The notes below the pieces were generated by a model. The model was not told where the DNA came from. It was given only the letters and a program-made list of their open reading frames with translations, and made no database searches. This document shows, one piece after another, positions 36,379-49,494 of a DNA stretch of 64,000 nt. Each line of letters opens with the position of its first letter. Position 1 is the stretch's first letter. Source of the stretch: Phlegmacium glaucopus (lineage: Eukaryota > Basidiomycota > Agaricomycetes > Agaricales > Cortinariaceae). The position numbers and the translations under genes were made by a program. The stretch is taken from contig MU130003.1 in assembly GCA_015039465.1 (NCBI GenBank), positions 125,184 to 189,183 on the forward strand, written 5' to 3'.

Positions 36379-37750
36379 ATGAAACGCGGTTTTCTCAACT
36401 CGGCCAAGGCAAAGAGGGAGCCTCTGTACCCGAGTTCTAAAGACACCAGTGGCGGCGCGACATCAGCGGCTGTGGCTCCTGTCACCAACTCGGCGACTGC
36501 GAATTATCTAGGTAATCAGATTGTCAGATCTGTCTTTGTTTTCGGTTATCTGACACCTTTCTAGCGAAATTGGACCATAGAAAACTCGAGGACACAGGTA
36601 CATCTCAATAATCCAGCACACCCAATCGTCTCACCGTCTTCACTTGCTCAAAGCCCTTCCCAAAAACTACATACCCGAAAAATTAAAAATCGAAGAATCG
36701 GACTGGAATAAGGTCGATTTCGAGGACAAAAACACCCTCCTGATGACGACCATCCCACAGTCCTACATTGACGGGCCCAATGACCCCGACGGCCATAGCG
36801 AGTGGATGGTCAAAGCATCCACGAAGCTCAAGGTGATCACTGCTCCAGGATACCCAAAATCCACACCGAAGCCTCGCATGCCAAACATCTGCACCGTCAA
36901 GGAAACTCCCAACATGGGTTTCGGCCTCTTTGCCACTGCCGATATCGGACCCAATGAGCTTATTTTTTCGGAACGTCCGCTTATTGTGTATCCCAAGAGT
37001 ATTATGGGCGTGACGTTGGATGAATTGAATCAATATTCGCGGCTCGATTGGAAGAAGATTGCCTTGCATGAGTGGGAGCGTAAGCTCGAGTATCTGGTTG
37101 GTAGGATGAATGATGATGATCAAAAGGCGTACAGGAGTTTGTGGAACAGTCATACAGAGGATGGAAGTGGGCCTTTGCTGGGCATTGCACGCACCAATGG
37201 ATACAGCATAAGTCTTCATGATGGGCCTGTCAAGACCACAACAAACACTTACGCTGCGGTTGGAAAGCTCGCCTCTCGAATTAATCACAGGTTGGTGGGA
37301 GTGATCCTTTGAATATTCATTCACATACCTTTTTTGTTTCTTAGTTGCCTGGCGAATGTATACCAAGAATTTGATGTCCCATCATTCTCCATCCAACACA
37401 AAGCCCGGTACTCCATCAAAGCCGGCGAGCAGATTTTCTACGCCTACTGCAGGCTGGACCTGACCGCCGCGGAGCGCCGTCTCGAGCTCGAACCCTATGG
37501 CGTGGTATGCACCTGCTCCGTTTGTGTGAACGCCACGCCCGAGACGGACATCCTCCACAAGGAGTGCGCGCGTAGGGTTGAGGTGATTCGTGACTTGTTG
37601 AACAGGAGTGCTAGTAACGTTAAGATGGTTGATCGGCTTGTGGAAGAGGGTATCGAGATGCAGCAGGCAATGTTGAAGGAGGGGTTGGATAATGTGGATG
37701 CATATGTGGACTTGATAGACCTGCTTGTCGCCGTGAGAGCGCGTATTTGA
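36379..37750 (+). CDS. SET-domain protein (SMYD-like lysine methyltransferase)
   Basis: Four exons (36379-36511, 36565-36597, 36654-37290 and 37345-37750) give 402 residues. The SET domain starts at MGFGLFATADIGPNELIFSE and contains RINHSCLANVYQEFD (the NHSC pseudoknot motif), GEQIFYAYC and the post-SET-like CxCxxC run (VCTCSVC). The long gap between the two SET halves resembles SMYD-type proteins, but no MYND zinc finger is seen. It is expected to methylate lysine on a protein, histone or not, using SAM. An intron splits the NHS motif. The C-terminus may be cut short: the +1 frame continues after the stop (YLRVGTKLNVTEIHGM), so a frameshift or an unrecognised intron near 37730 is possible. 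Confidence 0.8.
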
Positions 37751-38909
37751 GGGTCGGGACGAAGCTCAACGTGACGGAGATTCATGGCATGGCCGGCTAC
37801 AGCCACTGCCATTCACCGTCCACGCTGAATTGAGATACGACATTTGTCTTCCACCGACGATGCAATGTATGAGCTCAAAGAAATCCCAAGGATAATTCCG
37901 CGCCCGTTTATTTTGCTCAAGAACTGCTCTCATTTTTTTTTTTACTTTTTTTGTCATGGATTTTCCAAGATGGTCCTACGGCTTCATGCGCAACGACGCG
38001 ACTCTAATTTGTACTTGCCACTGAAACTAGATGATTACATATTGCCGTCGAGATTAGTAAATAAAATTCAAAGGGAAGGTAATCGTAAATCTTTTCGTAA
38101 TCCTAATAATATTGACCGACTCATATACGCCACGTCATTTTCTAGGACAAGCCTCAACGTAGTCGTCGGACGTCAAACATACGATTGCATTACACTCAGA
38201 CGCGACCGTACGGATCGTCGAAAGAATCGCAGGACAGCCTGGAGGGACATCCTACCCGATTGTTGGTACGTAAACCAATTGCAACTTTATAGCTGCCAAG
38301 CACAAGTTGAGAATTGTAAATGATACGTTCAAAAGACCTCGCAGAAAAGGCGGCGTTTGATTTAGTAGGTAACAGCACAACTTGAAAGCAGATCAGACCC
38401 CTATGTTATTAGGAAAGGTTAGGCTATAAAAAAATGGTTATCAAGTATCTTTCTTCCTACGGTGACATCTGAGACCTATCGCGATTTTCTTGTTTCTGAA
38501 GGAATTTGGGCAGCTTGGACGAGTATGTTTGGTTGAAAGTTGTCCAAAAGAATAGAATCCTAGAGGGGAGTGTCACAACTTTACACCGCCGTACCAAGTG
38601 GATTTGTGATACGCCCAAACTCTTTACCGGACTATAGAAGATAACCTGTATACAACTCTCCGAAGGAGTGTGAGTGAAGACTCAGCACAGTATAGTCGAA
38701 TATAAAGGCAAACTCGATATGGATTTATTGGACTGCTGCATGCAAGCAGAGCCTTCAACGCAGAAATAAAATTCCTGTAACCACAGTCAATAAATAGTAA
38801 ACATGATTATCGTAATGTATACTATATACTATTTAGGCGGTGATTATCAGAATTAAAACGAGGCGCTCTGCAAATATACTTAATAAACTAATGCATTTGT
38901 AATGGGGAA
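37751..38909. other. Intergenic region
   Basis: 1.16 kb between the convergent ends of the SET gene and SMC6. AT-rich, with no recognisable gene. The first about 90 bases may still be coding if the SET frame is shifted. Confidence 0.45.
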
Positions 38910-41900
38910 TCAAGAGGTCGATGCGAAAGGAAGCATCCCATTCCCGCGTTCAGGATCAGACATCCTAAGAACACGCACAGTCGGCCCAAGTTGAACGTTC
39001 GTCATATCTTGAGGTGTGATCAGGACGTATTGCTTCTTGTCGGAGGTATTGGCAGTTTCTATCATCATCTTCATGCTGATTCGACGATTGACAGCATCCA
39101 TGAACACGTCGAACTCGTCTAGATGACATATTATTAATGACAGGAAAAAAATCAAGAAGTAGAAAAACCATACCGAGACAACGTAACGGACATCCAATAG
39201 AATCCCAGAGTGAGAGGAGTAAACAGATGGTGGAGAAAGACTTTTCACCACCACTCAACGAACGGGGATCCTTATCTTTCGTACCCTGAGTCTGGAGCTG
39301 GTCGTCCGTTTGAACCTAAACAAACTGAGTTAGTGACATGGACCACCAATAAAAACGGTACTGACACGCAAGGCCAAGGTGGTCTGATCATGATTAAACA
39401 AGATCTTGCCGTAGTATCCACGATTGGAAAGATGCATTTGGAAGACGTGCTTGCAACGGAGGGCAATATGCCTCCTGAACTCTTGCCAACGCGAAAGACG
39501 AACAAGCAACGAGGCTTTGAGGGCCTACGTACGCATCACACATTCATCAGAACCACAGCTGATATATATTTGTAGCAAATCTGCCAACCCACTTTATTCA
39601 AGGAAGACATCTGCTTGAGCTCCTTTTCGGCTTTGTCAAGCTGCTCTTTGGCCTTGTTGACCTCTTTAGCCATCTCCTCGACAGAAGCTCCATGTCTACA
39701 AGGCAGGAAGTCAGCCTCGTCGTCACATGAATGCAAGCAATCTCGTATACCGCTTCTCCCGCTCCTTCAATGCCTTCTGGACGGACTCGAGGTGCCTCTT
39801 AACCACATCTGGTTTACGGGGATCCGGGAACCGTTCGCAATATTCAGCCGCTTTATCAGTCCAATTCTAATGAACAAAAGAAATTATCAGCACCTATCCA
39901 AATACGAGGACAGACAATAACATACCGTAAACTCTTCTTGCAGAACTTTCACAGCGGCCTCCACAGCTTCAACTTGTTTCTTCTCCTCTGCATACTTCTT
40001 CTCATAATGCTGCTTTTGATTCTGGGCATTCAATCTTGCTTCAGCGGTAGTCTCAGCCTTGGTCTATATACGACAAAGAGAACGTTGTTGGTAGAATGAT
40101 CAGGATGATGAGGATAAAATTAAACGTACTGCGAAAGCAGCCCTCTTCTCTTCAAATTCACTGATCAAGGCTTTGACTTCGTTCAACTGATGCTGTAAAG
40201 CCTTTTGAGCCTCGCCGAGCTCGGTCTTTTGCGTCATAACGTCTGTTGCCTGTGCGACAAGGTCTGCCTTCTCTGCTTCCGCTTCCTGAGAAATAATTGA
40301 ATCAGTATCACGAAGGAACTTCAAGGACGTCCGAGCCATGTATCGAAAATGTTTCTTACCTCTTTTGCTGCTTCGAAGCCTGCAAGGCCAGCAGGCAGAT
40401 CATCGTTGGCCTCCTGCTGGAGATTGCTCAGCTTGCTCTTGGCGCCACGCAGCTCCATTTGACCGGCTTTTTCGTCATTCTAGAATCGACCTCCACGATT
40501 AGTAAGCATGTTGAATGATAAATTCAAGGACATACATTCAGACGATCAATTCTCTTCCTCAGTTCGATGTATTGAGCCTTCATCATCTTCACTTGGTGGT
40601 CGATGTTCTGCCACTCCGCTTCTAACCTGACCTTTTCTTCGCTGAAATGCCTATAAGATGCAATTAGGGCAATAGTTCATTTAACATCAGGAATCGCGAA
40701 CAGACCTGATCTCAGAAGCACCATCTCGTCCGGTGAGTAACAAGTTCGTAGCGCCACCGCGATCCTTAATATTTAGAGGAGAACTGGATACTCCTCCTTC
40801 CCTGAAAGGAACATATTTAGACCAATATATCATAATGCTTGGATGCAGATTCAACATACGGGAAAACCCGAACGTTAAATCTATCCAGAGTCCAAGCACT
40901 ACCGCTTCGGAGGCTCATAAGCATCTGCTGTCCCTCACGACGAGTAGGGGCAAGTATCTGACTCTCGATATGCGCTTGATTGATGAGGATACGTAGCACA
41001 TATGGGTCCGAGATCTAACAAAGTATCAATACCAGAAAAAAATATGAGATGGAAGACGACTAACATCCAAAGCCCTGAGAACTGTCAGGAAATTTTCAGG
41101 CGGTTCGCCATTCCGATAGTCGAACAAATCCTTCTCGTAAATCACAATAAGCAATTGACCACTATAAATAAGAAAGAGGTGAGCTAAAGGACACATAACA
41201 AGAAAGAATAGGTACTCACTTTCCGCTATCATACAGCAATTTCTTTAGCTGCATTCGATCTCGGGCGTCCGTAACAGCAAAGGCGGTCAAATAAGACGAC
41301 AATTGGTTTCTGAGAATTTCACCCCATTTCGCAGGATCTTTCGCTTTGACATGCACGCCGAGAGGACCAAGAGGCTCGTCACCAAACCAACGCATCTTCT
41401 TGATGCTTTCGAGGACCCTCTTGATATCCTTCCCATAAGGGATCAGGACATCGTTCTCTCTGCTTTTGGCTGTCTGGATCATCTGTTCGCATTCTTGGAT
41501 TCGTTTTTGGAGCTCGGATTTCTTGCGATCGGTCTCTTTGCCTTCACGCTCTAAAGTATCTGCCTCACCAGACACGGTCTTCCTTTCTATCTGAAGGTTG
41601 TTAATGCGTCCCTCAATGGTACCCACATCATCTTTGGCAGCTTCGATCCGGCGCTGAGTCTCCTCGTGTTTAGCTTGGGTATGAATAGCCATTCGACGCG
41701 ATTCTGCAGCGATTTGCTGGCTCAGTTCTTCAATTTGGTTCTTGGTAGCCTGCAAGCTGACATCGATTTGTTTGATATCGCTCTAATTGATTGAGGAGAG
41801 TGTATTAACGACTGGCAGCGTTGATAATTGAATAACATACAGTGTATTCATTCAACTTGTTTTTATTTGTACGCATCTCGTTCTGAATCTGTGTCTTCCT

Positions 41901-43544
41901 CGTGTTGAGGTGGTCGGGGCTTTCTAATTCGCCCATCTTGGCTTCGAACTCGGCAATTTGAGCAGTTGCAGCATCGAATGCCTCCTAAATGCAGGATGGA
42001 TGCATTAGTTGACATTCAAAGACAAACCAGAGACACGCACTTGCGCTTCCTGGATGTTCTCCTCGATCCTAGGCAATCGACGGCCCAGCTTTGCTGCCTC
42101 TTCGATCTTCTTCGTCATTTCTTCCTCCTTAGAGGCAACATGAGACCAGGCAAGCTCTTTCTTCAGATCATCCGCTTTCTGTTTCTGTTCTCGCGCTTTG
42201 GCAGCTTCTTCGTATCGTAGAGTCTGCTCACGGAATCGAGCACGGAGATCGGGGAGAGCCTCTTTCTTGACCGTCAACAATCTTGCAGTCGTCGTGATAT
42301 TGTCGAGACAGAGTTCATATTCCTCAGAAAGTTGGGACAGCTGGGTGCCCCGGAGGAAGAACTATGGGAAACCCCTGTCAGATTCCCGTCCTTGATGCAT
42401 AGAAATAAAAATCACAAACCTTGTATTTATCTGTAGGAGATGAAGCGCTTAAAAATTGTCTTGCAGCATCTGTTTCGGAATTATTCAGAGACTGAAGTAA
42501 ATATATGCGCATTAAAGGATAACCTTGAGTCAGAACGTTCATCGGGTTATCAACTTGTATGTTCATATGATCACAAATTGCTGACAATTCGTCTTTCTTG
42601 GTGCTAATAACACGTCCGTCCTTGCTCCTGATCTTCCAGGATGAGGACCCCTCTTTGGTGAATCTACGAGTGATCATGATCGTTTTTCCGTACTCTTTTG
42701 GCTTGAATGCCTCCTCGCCTTGGTTCTTGATGTGAATTGTAACTTCGGAAACACTAAGATAACTCGGTGTCAGAGGCTGCGCTCATGCACGTCTCAAGAC
42801 TGATGGAAACATGCAGACCTTTGACCTTCTCGAATGAAGGACTTAAGACCATTCCCGCGTCCTGTGGAATTGGCTTTCCCACCGAGAGCCACAGTGATAG
42901 CAGACAAAACTGCACTCTTTCCGCCTAAGGCAACCATTAAATGACTTTCAGAAGGAAGGCATTAAATCAACACATACTGCCGTTATGGCCTGGCAGAGCT
43001 CATTTGAGTTACATAAAGATAGTTAGCGGAGGTCTACATACCGATAATGAAATTGATCTGTGGGCCAAACGTGAAGGTGAGGAATTTATGGCACATGAAC
43101 TGATGCATCTCGATGTATTCGATGATGCCGTGATCAGCGACAGCTGTAACGCCCTGGAAGAAGAGTTTGTAAGTATCGCAACAAATCTAATCAACCAAAA
43201 CAGCTTACTCCTTGAGTCTTGCGTTTTTTCTCCAACCTAACGCGCAGTTTCTCGCCATAGATGTTCTCAAATTGTTCCTCGTTCATTTCCACATCTTTGC
43301 TCTGGTCTCCTATTTCCTCGTCCTCTTCCTCGTCATCACTTTCGGTATCTGGGGCTCTTCCTTTTCCTTTTCCTTCAGCTTGAGCGCGTTCGCGTCTCGC
43401 ACGCGCTTGGGTTTGAGAGGGATCATAGGGGTGTTGATCCTCAGAGTCACTGCTTCCTACAGTTCGTGCGCGTTTTGAGGAAGGAGTGGGAAGCTGATCT
43501 TCGTCGTCTTCTCCGTTATCCGCGATATGTTGGCGCTTCGGCAT
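38910..43544 (-). CDS. SMC6: Structural maintenance of chromosomes protein 6
   Basis: About 20 exons; start [16 protein letters not shown] at 43544, stop at 38910. SMC6 pairs with SMC5 in the DNA-repair complex. An acidic, Ser-rich N-terminal extension is followed by [26 protein letters not shown] (Walker A), [20 protein letters not shown] (diagnostic of SMC6), a long coiled coil, a hinge around [14 protein letters not shown], the second coiled coil, [14 protein letters not shown] (ABC signature) and [14 protein letters not shown] (Walker B). Early exons are 43209-43544, 43042-43153, 42978-42989, 42819-42924, 42524-42753, 42420-42469, 42041-42361, 41841-41984, 41220-41782, 41065-41161 and 40860-41014. 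The 12-nt exon at 42978-42989 lies inside Walker A. Confidence 0.92.
42978..42989 (-). other. SMC6: 12-nt micro-exon of SMC6 (Walker A)
   Basis: The exon gccataacggca is bounded by cag on the left and gtatgt on the right. It supplies the HN and part of the flanking Gly and Ser of GHNGSGKS. Both splice phases (1/1) and the invariant P-loop require it. Confidence 0.85.
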
Positions 43545-44408
43545 GGCTGAGAAGGAAGAAAAGCAAGTCACATCGGTTGGCATTATCCGGGGTGTCACAC
43601 ATGTCACGAACGCGTCGCGTCTTTAAGTTTTATTACCCCATTCATCACGGTCTTGACTCTTAAGACAAGTCTTTGTCATGTTATTCAAAACCCTGAGGAG
43701 AGGAGGTAAGCTCTGGATACTTGGGTATTACTTCCTTCTGCGGAATCCAACATGAAGCAAGCCGGCCACGACGCACAGATTTCTTTTATTGGATATGGCA
43801 AGTCATGACCTCGATGGAGCCCTCGAGAATCGGTTTCTTCAACTACTTTTAATCCTTCCTCCGGTTCCCTTCTTTTCCCTTTTTCTCCGCTCTCTCTTTT
43901 CTTCTACCCCTCCTCGGTACCTACATTCATTAAATATTCATCAATACAATACCCAAATATCATTAATCCGCATCAAATTATACAATACACACCGCACTAC
44001 TAGCTTCAGTACCTAGTATACCTAGTAAATAGTTCAGCCTCATACATGCATGTACATTAAATGCATAAGGATTTACCTTGCAGAACTCAAATAGGAATTA
44101 TATGCACAAAACAAATAGTATAGGATGGTATCATTCATGCCTGCCTTGTGGAAAGGGAAATGCGTATCGAATGTCTAGAGATTTACTTCCTTCCTGACTT
44201 TGTGTGTTGCGTTTAGTTCTAGTGATACCAGGGTATCGCTCTTGTTTTTCATGTCTTAATGACTCCCCTTGAAGCACACGCTTCCCACCTCGATTCAACA
44301 AAAATGTCCAATTTCGGTATTACTGCTGTGTCCTCCAGCATACCAAGCCACAAAGAACCATAGTCCAACGTAATCCAAAGCATACAGTATCCACAAGAGT
44401 CATATATT
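43545..44408. other. Intergenic region SMC6 / UPRT
   Basis: Contains the SMC6 promoter and the UPRT 3' region, which are transcribed in the same direction. AT-rich with a pyrimidine-rich stretch at 43835-43915. No gene is seen. Confidence 0.45.
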
Positions 44409-45561
44409 TTAAGTGCAGTACCTGCGTTCACCGAAATCACCAAGTCCAGGGATGATGTACGCCTTATCATTGAGACCTTGATCAATCCAACCCGTGATCT
44501 AAGGCTTTTCGTTAGCGAGACCACAACCAAATGAGAAATAAGGATAACGTACAACTTTGAGCGATGGGTACTTGGAACAGAAATGTGTCAGTCCCTCAGG
44601 AGATGCGATCTTAACACAGCAATTCAGGTGCGATGGAGAGAAAAAAGAGAAGAAGAAGAGTACCAAATTTATGAAGATAATACGCTCCTCAGGAACTCCA
44701 TGCTCGATCAGTACTTCAACGGCTTTCATCGCAGAACCGCCAGTTGCTGTTTATGATGTAGAATCAAGACAATCGTGATTAAGGGTATTTTGGTCTTACC
44801 AAGCATAGGATCCAAGAGGAGGACATAGCGTTTAGCAATATCCTGTGGGAACTACATATTGAGGAACTCAAAATCAGCTCGTGTGACCACAACTGAACTG
44901 AAGGTCTGCCTACTTTTGAATAGAAAAGCTTAGGTAAAGCAGTTTCCTCGTCCTGAATGTTATAATTAGGGAGCCGGGGTGAAAAATACATCAGAGCGCG
45001 CACTCGTTGAATGAGGATTTTGCCAATCCTGACACTCCTACAGACCTCACGAAGACCTGCTTCCATCGCCTATAGATTTCATGTTTGAGCCTAATACGAA
45101 AATGAGAATGAAATAGTGGATACCTCGCCTGCACGAAGAATGGAGACACCGCATATCTTGCCCTCAAAGCCGACTCCATCGTATGTTACGCCCTGATATT
45201 GAGAGGGTTGACTTGTTAGCTCTTCATTTTTGCAACTGTTACGTTTTCCCGTTGCTTGGAGTTTGCCCATTTTTTCCAACTTTGAGAAAAAGCTTTTCAG
45301 AAGTCAACTCACAGTGGGGGTTTCCACCGTCCGTGACACTATAGGCAGATGATTCAAACCTTCTTCGACTAGTAGTCTAATGATACGATCCGAGTAGAAT
45401 AAGAAATCCCCTCGGGAAGTCTCTTTATCTCGGATGATCGTGTAGAGTGCTTCGAGCTGTGCCGTTTGTGTAAGAGTGAACACGGATGGGGGCAACGGAT
45501 TTAGGTGAGCCATGTTGTTATTGCGAACATTGGCTGGTTGAGGAGGTGCCAACGATGCCAT
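44409..45561 (-). CDS. FUR1: Uracil phosphoribosyltransferase
   Basis: Salvages uracil with PRPP to UMP. The first exon is 45313-45561 (MASLAPPQPANVRNNNMAHL, then SVFTLTQTAQLEALYTIIRD). Further exons give GVTYDGVGFEGKICGVSILRAGE, AMEAGLREVCRSVRIGKILIQ, RDEETALPKLFYSK, FPQDIAKRYVLLLDPMLA, TGGSAMKAVEVLIEHGVPE, IASPEGLTHFCSKYPSLKV and ITGWIDQGLNDKAYIIPGLG, then DFGERRYCT and TAA at 44409-44411. The PRPP loop LDPMLATGGSA is split by an intron at ATG/G. The uracil-binding IPGLGDFG segment is intact. Confidence 0.92.
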
Positions 45562-46958
45562 TGGCGAATGTGAGGACAGCTTTGAAGAGGAAGGAATATA
45601 AACACGTTTTATTGATGACGGGACACATCACGGACCGCAGCAATTTCAGTATCAAGATTATCTTTACCGAATTCAGAGACAGGGTCAATTAAAAGGTACG
45701 CCGATATGGTATCAATCAACCATCTCTGTGAATACGTCCCCATTAATCAATAGGTGCTCAGTAATCTTAGCAAGGAATGCCACTATACTGTGATTTAAAT
45801 GAAAAGGCAGACAAACTAGTTTCTGGTTCTAGCTCCACAGAATCAATCTTCTACGCGATACACGTTCAGTGGTACCGGGTATCCAGAAGCTTGATCTAAC
45901 TTCAGCATCGCTCGAACTGCTGTCTCAAATTCATCGGGTACTCTGTTGCACATCGCATACGTCTGTGTCATAAATTGCGATCTTCCTTGGGCCCTTGCTG
46001 AACATGTCTAGTGCATGGTCAACATTATGGCAGGACCCTATTCTCATCATCGATTTTCGCGAAATGGAATACATGATTCATCGCTTGCAGCAAAGTCACG
46101 TACTATAACCTTATGGTCCCCTCGTCAGCATTACCCTACGTGTTGGCTCGGCTATTGTTGTCACTCAACCCCTCTGCGCAGTCTTTTATGTGTATATTGC
46201 TCAAGGCGTAGCGCAATGTGTCATAGGCCCACGTTGCAGCGAATCCTGCCATCCGATATGGATTCAAAAAAATGCTCCAATTGCTTCTGATAATTTCTGG
46301 ATGTCTGCATCACAGAGTGTCAACACTACCAGTCATTTGAACTTAATTTTCGCCTAGGTCGGAAATCCGGCCAGGATAGTGCGCACAGGGTTCTCCTTCC
46401 TTACGCAATGAGTTTCTCTGCACGTTATCTGGAGGATACAGAGTCAAGCTGAAAAGGAAATCAGTGTAGCGTGGAATCTCCGTTTCTTCGACCTATTCTT
46501 CTTAGGACCTGCGGTTCGGGTCTAAGTCCGGACTCATCAAATTGACCGGAAAAACAATGGTTTTATAACATATCACTCGCCTTAACAGATTTTGGGATGA
46601 TGCAAACCTGCGCAATGCACGACGTATTCTACCTCTGCAGTTTGCTCTCAGAAGAAGTTGTGAGAGAAGCTTCGAGACGACAATACTGTAAGTAAATAAC
46701 TACCTTGTACATTAACTTGAATTCTTTATGTAATGTTGAAACTCCATCTACGATCATTCAATTACTCTCCATGTAGTGAGCCTAAATTATTCGTTCGCCA
46801 ATGACTCCTGCTGAGAAAGAGAAAGGCAAACTACATACAGAAAATAAGATATTATACATCCAATACATCCAGTATCATCTCAGCATATATTCACAATATG
46901 TATAAAGTTGAGAAAGAGATGGAAGGACAGAAGGACAGAAAAGGGGAATAAAATAAAT
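45562..46958. other. Intergenic region with unassigned coding-like minus-strand remnants
   Basis: Contains the UPRT promoter side. Between about 45858 and 46350, minus-strand pieces read as protein: FETAVRAMLKLDQASGYPVP ending LNVYRVED and TGA, RMAGFAATWAYDTLRYALSN, and NHVFHFAKIDDENRVLP. They lie in different frames and no domain is recognised. A plus-strand stretch (DANLRNARRILPLQFALRRS, near 46600) is also isolated. These may be a decayed gene. Confidence 0.35.
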
Positions 46959-49494
46959 TCAATCACTGTCGCTGTCGCTGTCAACACTGCTGTCTTTATC
47001 GCCATCTGTGCTACTTTCGTCATCACTTTCGTCCTGAATTTTCTTCACAGGTCCTCCACGCATTGCTGCCATCTGACCGGCAAGTGTATCCTCATCAGGA
47101 TCAGAAATATCATCGTCTGATCCTTGATCATCGACAGTGGGTGGATCTTCAACTTTCAACTATATGCACAATATGTCAGAACCGAACGGAAGGATGGCGA
47201 AGAAAAAACCGACGGCTATATCAGTCACTGCCTCTTCGCCCACAAAAGTGTCGCTGACGATGTAGATCTTCCATGTGAAAAGGCCGACGTTGGGGGGACA
47301 CTGAAATTGGATCTTGAATGCGCGATAGTCCCGGGCTGCATCGGGCCTGGAGTAGGGAATATCGGAGATTTTGAGGGGAGGAACTACGACTCGATTCGAC
47401 TTGTCGTCAGCTAGCACGATCCACCATGAAGGTTTGCGGATCTTGAAATAAGATAAGTAGGGGGAAATAAAATAGAATCTCGCAAATGCATTACGAGTTA
47501 CTCACTCCAGGCCAGAAGGGTGCATGGGCAGATCCGTTCGTTGAAGAGGCATCCAGATCTTCCGCGTCCAAGCGGGAACTTAGGAATTCCTCGTCTTCCT
47601 CGTAGTCTGCCTGCACAAGACGCTTGGTCTCCTCAACACTCAGATCTTTCTTCGCTACTGTGACGCCGGGTGGTGATATCCGTAGTTTAACAAGTAAAAA
47701 TACGATTGATGATGGCGTAACGATAGATTCGCCAATAACTGTATCAACGTCGATTAATGAGAGAATACAAAAGAATAAATGACATGCGAAATTTTACCTT
47801 TGAAGGTAGCATCGACAATATCAATGTGACCCCAATTTTCCATGGCTTTCCTGACGTCGTTTACTCTGGGATCTTCTTTCTCTTCCAGGGAACGAATGAA
47901 CTGTGACATACTCTTAGCCTTGGGCGCTATCGTATGGATCTCATCGTAGCTTATACCGGGCAGCTGGGTGAAGCGGTGGTTTTCAACAGCAGTTGGAGGC
48001 AATGCTTGTGCGAAGTAGGCTTGTAAGCGCATGATGAAGATCGAGGGGAAAAGCCAGTTCCGGGCAATCGAAACGTTGAGGAGGGCGTTCAACAGCTGGG
48101 GAGTTTGAAGGAGAACAGTTTGTTGTCCTGCAGGGATAAGGTTCCAATAAATTAGCTCTATAAATTTTAGAGGCTCGAAGATATCGACGCACGCTTCTGG
48201 AGCCCGGCATCTTGTATATTCAGCCTGAGCAGATGAGAGTAGAGCAAGATCAAAGCTTCTCTTCTCAATTTATGCAATTGTCCGTCATAGTCCTGCGCGA
48301 GCTTCCTCACCTCTGTCCATTTTGAACCCAGTCTCGCTTCAATAGTCTTCTCAAGTTGATCAACTTCGTCCGACGCGCCAGCTTTCACGGGAAGCTCCCA
48401 CTTGTAGGCTTTCCCTAAGGTCCCGACAATTTCCTCCATGGATGATTCTTCTCTAATGGACTTGAAAAAAGCTGCGGCGGACTGCGCGTTAATCCCATCT
48501 TTTGTCTTTTGGCGACTACCGAACCACCAACGTCCCTGACAACTCTTTTGTAAAGGAATTAAAACAATTGAGGATTTGATTTCAGACATACAACGAGAGC
48601 GGGAAGGGCGCCTCCAAAAACCAATCCATATACACCCAGGACCCAAATATTATTTTTACCTTCGATGATCCACTTGGGGAGGGCAATGCCCATTGTAGTG
48701 CTTTGTGGTCCATCAGGGTGGTTATATTTGATCCAGTTCTCTTTGATTTTGTCGTTCGTCAAACTGGGTTCGAAAAATACAGGTATCAGGATAAAATAGT
48801 CAGGTTAAAGGAGGGCATACGATTTATAAGCCTTTGTGAGTTGCACAAAGCGCTCTTGAATTGCTTCGATGGTGAGATTGGCAGTTACTTTCACTTTATC
48901 CGGATGACTGGTCGAAAGTTAGCTAATGTGTCATTATAGCACCTCAGCGCGCGCACTTACTACATGCGGGAAAGCTTTTTGTAATGGGCTTTGATGTCCT
49001 TGTCGACCATGCTCTAATTAAAAGAATCGATTGTAGTGAGGATTGTGATATGAGAGCCATACATACACTCTTGATGCCAAGAATTTCAAAGGGATTGTAG
49101 ATTTTGTTCTCCACTTTCAATAGCGATGCTCTGTAGCAGACGAAGGCAAAGAAGGACCAGCCTCCCAACACAAGAAAGGTTCTATAGTCAACACAATAAG
49201 TCGCTGGTCGAAAACGAGGAGTCGATATTTACTTTCTGCTAAAATTGGGAATGAAGATATATCCCCTGTCCTGCTTGCTTAATTTCTTGCGTTGTTCAAT
49301 GCATGGCGGGCACTGGCAACCATCCTTGATTTTTTCTAAGAATTCTTAATTTTTTAATAACGGAAATTGTGAAGTTACCCACCGGAGCTTGTAGCCAGCA
49401 TTGAGATAGTCAATGGCACGAGCACCAATGCCAGAAAAGTAATAAGAAAGTATGCGGCCATGACTCCGGCCTCGTCGTACTCGTATGTAGCCAT
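46959..49494 (-). CDS. SEC63: ER translocon component SEC63
   Basis: Start MATYEYDEAGVMAAYFL at 49494, stop at 46959. A DnaJ-type membrane protein that recruits BiP to the Sec61 channel for post-translational import. It shows an N-terminal membrane segment (LITFLALVLVPLTI), a Cys/Pro loop (QCPPCIEQRKKLS), a second membrane segment, and a J domain with LSRMYHPDKVK (HPD intact). A third membrane segment (VLGVYGLVFGGALPALVV), the Sec63/Brl domain and the acidic tail SDPDEDTLAG..DSSVDSDSDSD follow. The gene has about nine or more short introns. It shares a 488-bp divergent upstream region with the TPR-CHAT gene. Confidence 0.92.

Noticed and set aside
37495..37812. Minus-strand 105-residue frame opposite the SET gene
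   Set aside because: It lies antisense to well-supported SET coding sequence and has no recognisable features.
43466..43663. Plus-strand frame opposite the SMC6 start
   Set aside because: Antisense shadow of the SMC6 first exon; no motif or splice support.
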